Below the pieces are notes generated by a model. The model did no database searches. It worked only from the letters and a program-made list of their open reading frames with translations, and was not told the DNA's origin. Source: Apostichopus japonicus (taxonomy: Eukaryota > Echinodermata > Holothuroidea > Aspidochirotida > Stichopodidae). From it: a stretch of 64,000 bases of DNA. The translations under genes were made by a program, and so were the position numbers. Numbering within the stretch: the first letter of the stretch is position 1; each line of letters starts with the position of its first letter. Positions 59,010 through 64,000 of this stretch are shown here, piece by piece. Where the stretch lies: assembly GCF_037975245.1 (NCBI RefSeq), contig NC_092566.1, positions 9,652,001-9,716,000 on the forward strand. Direction: 5' to 3'.

Positions 59010-59345
59010 ATCCAAGGCCGCTAGAGCATATAGATTGAAATTTTGAAGTGACGTGTCTTACCCACCATATGATAGCTGATGGCTTGGGCTATTACAGTAC
59101 ATTCAAGTTTTTGCCACCATGACCATGCAGATTTTGAGCTACAAGAGATCAAAGGTCAGCATGGCTTCCCAACCCATCTGCCAGCTCTCACTGCGGAATC
59201 TTCTTGATTCTCGCAGGATTTTTTGAAATGTTCTTAAATTATTCTTCAACCCTCTATATTTTTAGACCATCAATAGCTTATTTCATCCTCTTTCGACCTC
59301 CATGCATCAACAAGAATGATGATCAAAAGTGCCATAATAATCACT
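59010..59345 (+). repeat. Dispersed repeat R2, copy 6
   Basis: From TCCAAGGCCGCTAGAGCATA to AAGAATGATGATCAAAAGTGCC; counterpart of copy 4 in the proximal block. Confidence 0.6.
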
Positions 59346-59627
59346 ACAGTAGGTCACAATTTTCCTGTCAGGCGGACGTGTACTACTCTAAGTGTGGTTC
59401 CCCGCAGCTACTATGTAGTACTTACTATCTGTACCAACGCTACTAACGCTATAATTAAGACTCAGTATAGTTATATATGAAAAAAGGTGACTGGAAAAGC
59501 CACTCTTAAAAGGGTTAAACCCAAGTAGTGTACAAGGTAATTCGATGTCTGTTTCTTGATTACAAACAAAAAAAGATGTATGATAATTAAATGTTTTTAC
59601 TACTACATTGTTTTTCCTAATACATCC

Positions 59628-59697
59628 TTACCAACGCTACTACCAACGCTACTCACGCTACTTACGCTACTAACGTACCAACGCTACTAACGCTACA
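59628..59697 (+). repeat. ACGCTACTA minisatellite (copy B)
   Basis: Degenerate (C)CAACGCTACTA units; counterpart of 25840-25912, with slightly more regular units. Confidence 0.6.
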
Positions 59698-61006
59698 TAA
59701 TTAACACCCAGTATCTATGAAAAAAGGTGACTGGAAAAAGTCACTCTTAAAAGTGTTAAAATCATGTACTGTACAAGGTTATTCGATATCTGTTTCTTGA
59801 TCACAAAATAACAAAGATATATGATAATTATTTTTTTTTTACTAATACATTGAAAATGATACAAGATGAACCTATACGTTATCAGCAGTTGATCTTTCGT
59901 GTCCAGATGTATCCAAGCATGAATGGCGAAATATGCTTACCGAATGGATCATACGTCTCTAAATGAAATGGTGAATTTATCAATACAGATTGAGCTATAA
60001 CGTTTGACGACATTAACTACAAATTCATATTGGTCAAGCCGATATAGCAGACAATACTTTGGTAAACCTGGTTACCGAACGTGCTGATGACGCAATGGAG
60101 GCCCAATTAGCCGTATAGTAGTGTCACGTTTAGAGGAAAAAATATTGGGTACATCAAAAGACAGAATATTCTCCAAATGGAAGAATTTTTCCTCTGGTGC
60201 AGATGTCCCTTACAATACCTCATGTATTTAAATGTTCTTGTTTTGGGATCCTCCGGAGACTATTTCTAGATTATCATACCGATTGGTTGACAACATTATC
60301 ATAAGCCGTGCCAAAATGTCCTCTCTGCACCTTGACTTTAAGTCTGCATAGCTATGTCTATGTGACTGGATATGCTTAATTATCTATGAGGCAATCAAAT
60401 AACTATAGTAAACTGATCATCACTTGTAAAGTAAAGTTCATGAAAGGAAATGTCACAAACAAGACAGACGACAAACGAAATGTGGTGAAAGAAGGATTGA
60501 AAGAGAAACAAAGAACGAGCTAATCATACCTACAAAATTACGAATATCACTATATCGAGTCGTTGTATTCGTTAAGCAAGAATAGGTCTAAAATATTAAT
60601 TACGTTACACATTTGATAAACAAGGAAAAATTGTCTAAATATTGAGAATCATTACAAAAAAAAGTTGCCGCAATGTACAACAGGACAGCACAGTGACAGT
60701 AAAAGTTTGATTATGTGTCATTATAGTAAGATATTAAAAGTTAATGCATATCAGAGAGAAATAAGATTATAAATGATCCTAGGTTCACCCCTCCATTAGT
60801 GGAACGGTTTCGTTATGTATCTGAGCGTCTACGAAGAAACAAAATGCCATTTTGTCATTTTATGACGTCATAAAAATACCCAGTAGTTTTGTACTGCTAA
60901 ACCTTTCCCTTACTCCAGCAAGTGGATCCCATGGAGGATGATCTGCGATGCCATCGTGGCACTGAGTTGCTCTTCAGAAGCTTTACTTAGACTGTTTTGT
61001 TTATAG

Positions 61007-62197
61007 CTATTCGGCCGATTGGTAGATAATATTATCTTGCATCTCGGTTTCTGCTGGTGTGAGGTTTTTCTCTACGCCAGCTGATTTTGAAGAAGCATTT
61101 CTAGATTTGAAGATCTTGTACAATTCGAAGGTTGCCCCAATAGCGATAATCAAACTCAGGACGATTATCACTACGATGTAGGGTATTGATGCAGGTACAG
61201 TTGTCCTACTCTGTTCTGGTATGGTCATGTTGTCTGTGGTTGATGTGCTTTGGTGAAAATTGTCCGTAACGGGCGGGGAGTCGTCGGTGACCAGATGCGC
61301 AATCGCTACCGCCATTTGCGTATCATATGTTAAACAGATCACTTCTTGGATATCATTCCCACCTGGAATGTCTTCCGTGATACTGATCGATGTAAATCCT
61401 ATCGATTGATCAATACTTATGGTTGTATTGACTAAAATTGATTGGTTTTGGTTACCTGCATCGAGGATGTTCCCATTCGTTGAATATACCGCCCAGTACA
61501 TCAAACGAGGCGGTAAACTCGAACAATTAAACTGCAGTAGGGGTGTAGAACTCGAGAAATGCTTGGGCAATATTTCAATTTCTAACGGTTTCACGATTAT
61601 TTCAGTTTCACATGTCTCGACCCACGTATTGTTCTCATATTTTCCACACGAAATATCAGTATTTGTTTGACTTATTAGAAAGAATGCTCTAGTCATATTC
61701 TTTCTATTCCAGGATATATTATTACCAAAACAAAGAAAATTCAACCTCTCTTGTAAGATTACAGTTGTTCCGACTCTAGACTTGCATGCTATAACAGACG
61801 CCTGTCGTATTTGAAATGTTCTCTTCATAGTATAAGTATAAGCTACACCATGTGCAGTTCGCTGTGAAATATTAACGCTGCAAGTATAATTTCCTTCACA
61901 GTTCTCTGCGGTACAGTTTCGGTCTAACCTCGCTGTGATTATGCCCATAATCCTCGTTTGTACTTGGGGGTTTTCGCCTTTTCGTTCTAGCACCACACTT
62001 GTGTCGTCTCCATATGCTATATTTCTACAGGAGATATTAAGTGTCTCCGTAAAATTTACAGCTCCAGTCAGAATTGTATACTCCAAGATTCCAGTTTCAA
62101 ACATATCGGTTTCGCCGTCAGTTCTAACAATGATCATCGGTATAAAGAATGCATGGGAAACATGGATTAGTAATGAGATGAACAGTAATGACGCCAT
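61007..62197 (-). CDS. Intronless Ig-like type I membrane receptor, 396 aa (paralogue 3)
   Basis: Same layout as the 398-aa paralogue: signal peptide 1-16, cysteines at the same ten positions, Ig-like C57...C106 and C225...C288, membrane segment about 338-360 and a short tail. By eye the two proteins differ at about 28 positions, with a cluster between residues 140 and 213 (for example I165K, S170F, R178T, L181S, A196E, N211H) and a few in the membrane segment (VV to GA, A to E). Only about eight silent nucleotide differences are visible. The tail ends IIYQSAE because AAG of the paralogue is TAG here, removing the final Lys-Leu. The Y of SSYPPR is Leu. The frame is intact over its whole length, so it is likely expressed, although the canonical AATAAA of copy A is CATAAA here. 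Confidence 0.88.
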   Translation of the reverse strand: MASLLFISLLIHVSHAFFIPMIIVRTDGETDMFETGILEYTILTGAVNFTETLNISCRNIAYGDDTSVVLERKGENPQVQTRIMGIITARLDRNCTAENCEGNYTCSVNISQRTAHGVAYTYTMKRTFQIRQASVIACKSRVGTTVILQERLNFLCFGNNISWNRKNMTRAFFLISQTNTDISCGKYENNTWVETCETEIIVKPLEIEILPKHFSSSTPLLQFNCSSLPPRLMYWAVYSTNGNILDAGNQNQSILVNTTISIDQSIGFTSISITEDIPGGNDIQEVICLTYDTQMAVAIAHLVTDDSPPVTDNFHQSTSTTDNMTIPEQSRTTVPASIPYIVVIIVLSLIIAIGATFELYKIFKSRNASSKSAGVEKNLTPAETEMQDNIIYQSAE

Positions 62198-63871
62198 TAT
62201 GAGTATAGAATCGTATGTTTTACGAACTCACAGTTTATATGTCGTTTAACAACGCGTACGTGGACCTGAATTAAGGTTTCTGTGAAGTTCGTTTAAAGAC
62301 ATAATTTTGGTGTTGTTTGTACTGCTTCCTTATTCGATCAATGCTATACTACTCTATATAGTATTCGACTGCAACCTGAGCCATTATTGCATTCGTGCAT
62401 GAGGGACTTTGATTGCTCCATTATTGTATTTGTGCATATATAGTTGTTTCATCATCATATGGTATAGCAGACGCCATCTACTTTACGACGCAGCACTTAT
62501 GTAGTCTGTTAGTCCCCGTAGATTAGCTTTCACTATATAGGTAAACATAAACCCGTCGCAGGATAGCTGAGGCGTTGGTCCTTATGGCACCTTTAAGTTT
62601 CCGTAACATAACCAATGTAACCTTTTAGCTACAAGACACAGACATTTATACGTAGAGGCCATATCGTATGGAACGCCAAAAGGATCACAAGTGGCGTTGC
62701 TAGCCTTAACAGGAAGTACTACTACCCTAAACAAGTGGTGCTACTACTCCTTAATGACGATGCTGCTGTAAAAAGGTGGCACTATACCACCATTAATCCG
62801 TCAGAACCGTATATTCTAAATAAATGACTCTGAAATACGTCGAAATGACGTCAGTGTATAACAACCACAGAATTTAATGCATAGAAGTCATATCTTAACT
62901 GCTGACAACAATACGCTTTACAGCTATTCGAAGGCCGCTCGCGCCAAAGGATGCCTACGGACGTTATACGTAACGGGGTTTCGACGAAATCGTGATCTTA
63001 TCTTCAAAATACCTTTCATTTTCACATATAGAAACACTTGATGCACCAGATTAGTGCGAATTTTGTGGGGAAAAAAAGATATACTAGTTGAAATAAATTA
63101 CAACTGTCGGGTATTTAGCCACTGCTTACAAATTGTTCTCGTTTTTTTTTTATCAAAAATCCTAACATGTTCGCAAATGTATACATCTTACGTTTGGCCC
63201 TTAACGAGATACATAGGGCACAAAGCCCAACCGCGGTCGATATCGTTCACATTGCTATGTTTGATTAAACCGAAATGATGGGAAGATGGCTTTACAGAAA
63301 TGTTTGAGCCCCTGGGAAGCTAGTACTCCGAGTTGGAGGGATTCGGACACCGACAATTTACCGATAATTATCTGAGGGGCATTAAACTCTTGTGCTGTTG
63401 CTTGTTCACGTCATGGTGGGACAAATTGAGGCAGCGGGGTGGGAGAGCACTAGTCTGCGAGTGGAGGGCATGCCCCCTGGGTCCAGCCTGCATGGCTACC
63501 GGACTGCTGAAAGCGGGGGGAGGGGTGGGTGGAGTCTTATAGCCACTAGAAGAAAGCTCAGTCAATGATAAAAACTGATATACACTGCAAGTCGACTTGA
63601 TCGTGTTGGGGTAAAACTTTTTTTTTTAACTGAAAGGTACGTCAAAGTAATGTAACAACCAAGATGTCATATTTTTGTGTATTAGTTGATGATGCAAGTG
63701 CTTGGAAAATAGGTCAACACGGAAAACAATTTTGGATAGAACTTCCCAAAATGTATTTCTCTGTATACTTTCTATTTTCAATAGAGGTATCATATAGTCC
63801 AAATGGAAACTGGTTAAGTATATATATATACTCGCAAAATGAAAGTCAATATGGAAGAAGAAATAGATAAC
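62198..63871. other. Duplicated 5' flank of the 396-aa receptor gene
   Basis: Matches 28407-30114 with several small indels (for example around 62345, 62660 and 62945). It is presumed to contain the promoter. No gene recognised. Confidence 0.45.
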
Positions 63872-64000
63872 CTCTCCACACAAATATCCCCCTCCCCACC
63901 CCCACCCTCGGTTATAGGCTTCTTTTTTAAATATATCCCTTAACAATGATTGCGATGCTGTTTCTAATATTTTACAATGTGCATGCAGCTTTTGTTGAAG
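63872..64000. other. Unique sequence after duplication B
   Basis: It diverges at once from what follows copy A; the receptor-fragment pseudogene seen after copy A is not present here. Nothing else is visible before the window ends. Confidence 0.5.

Larger units (their letters stand above)
57640..63871. repeat. Segmental duplication, distal copy (B)
   Basis: Collinear with 24058-30114. It is about 170 bases longer, mainly because the ~112-bp array has two more units. It contains R2 copies at 57640-57910 and 59010-59345 and the 396-aa receptor gene. Confidence 0.9.

Overview
The window looks like nuclear DNA of a marine invertebrate animal, most likely an echinoderm; that placement is a judgement from texture, not a database match. 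It is AT-rich, with spliced genes (GT-AG introns of a few hundred to about 2,000 bases), many short non-autonomous DNA transposons, Penelope-like retroelement remnants, several satellites and many G/C homopolymer runs. There is no bacterial-style gene packing, no RNA gene that I can recognise and no CRISPR array.

Left part (1-20,600). A ten-exon plus-strand gene (2534-12081) can be assembled with consistent splice phases into a 677-residue protein with one EF-hand. The EF-hand loop is split between exons 7 and 8. Its introns hold hAT-type miniature elements with 8-bp target duplications, two related repeats carrying a hammerhead-like motif, and a minisatellite built from copies of the exon-8 acceptor. 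The last exon runs into a tandem array of its own degenerate copies. Downstream are a Penelope-like (reverse transcriptase plus GIY-YIG) remnant, another hAT miniature element, a TA-flanked element full of ACGTACGT palindromes, and an array of repeats containing DR1 nuclear-receptor motifs (AGGTCA A AGGTCA).

Receptor cluster (20,600-64,000). Three intronless minus-strand genes encode related type I membrane glycoproteins with two or three Ig-like domains: 20680-21990 (436 aa), 27210-28406 (398 aa) and 61007-62197 (396 aa). The last two lie in a direct segmental duplication (about 24058-30114 and 57640-63871). Their differences are mostly amino-acid changing. Only the 436-residue paralogue has an ITIM-like tyrosine motif. 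A fourth copy survives as a membrane-segment fragment at about 30.13-30.29 kb. I cannot name the family; it behaves like a rapidly evolving lineage-specific receptor family, possibly immune, which is an inference.

Between the two duplicate blocks (30.1-57.6 kb) lie a solo LTR, two satellites sharing nearly the same GGGGCGTAC palindrome in opposite orientation (32.25-33.55 and 55.74-56.77 kb), hAT transposase debris, a 1.65-kb hAT-type element with a perfect 8-bp target duplication, and a decayed multi-exon gene of the DUF7869 transposon-associated type (49.5-55.65 kb) whose intron carries a large inverted repeat. Most of the remaining sequence shows nothing I can support as coding.
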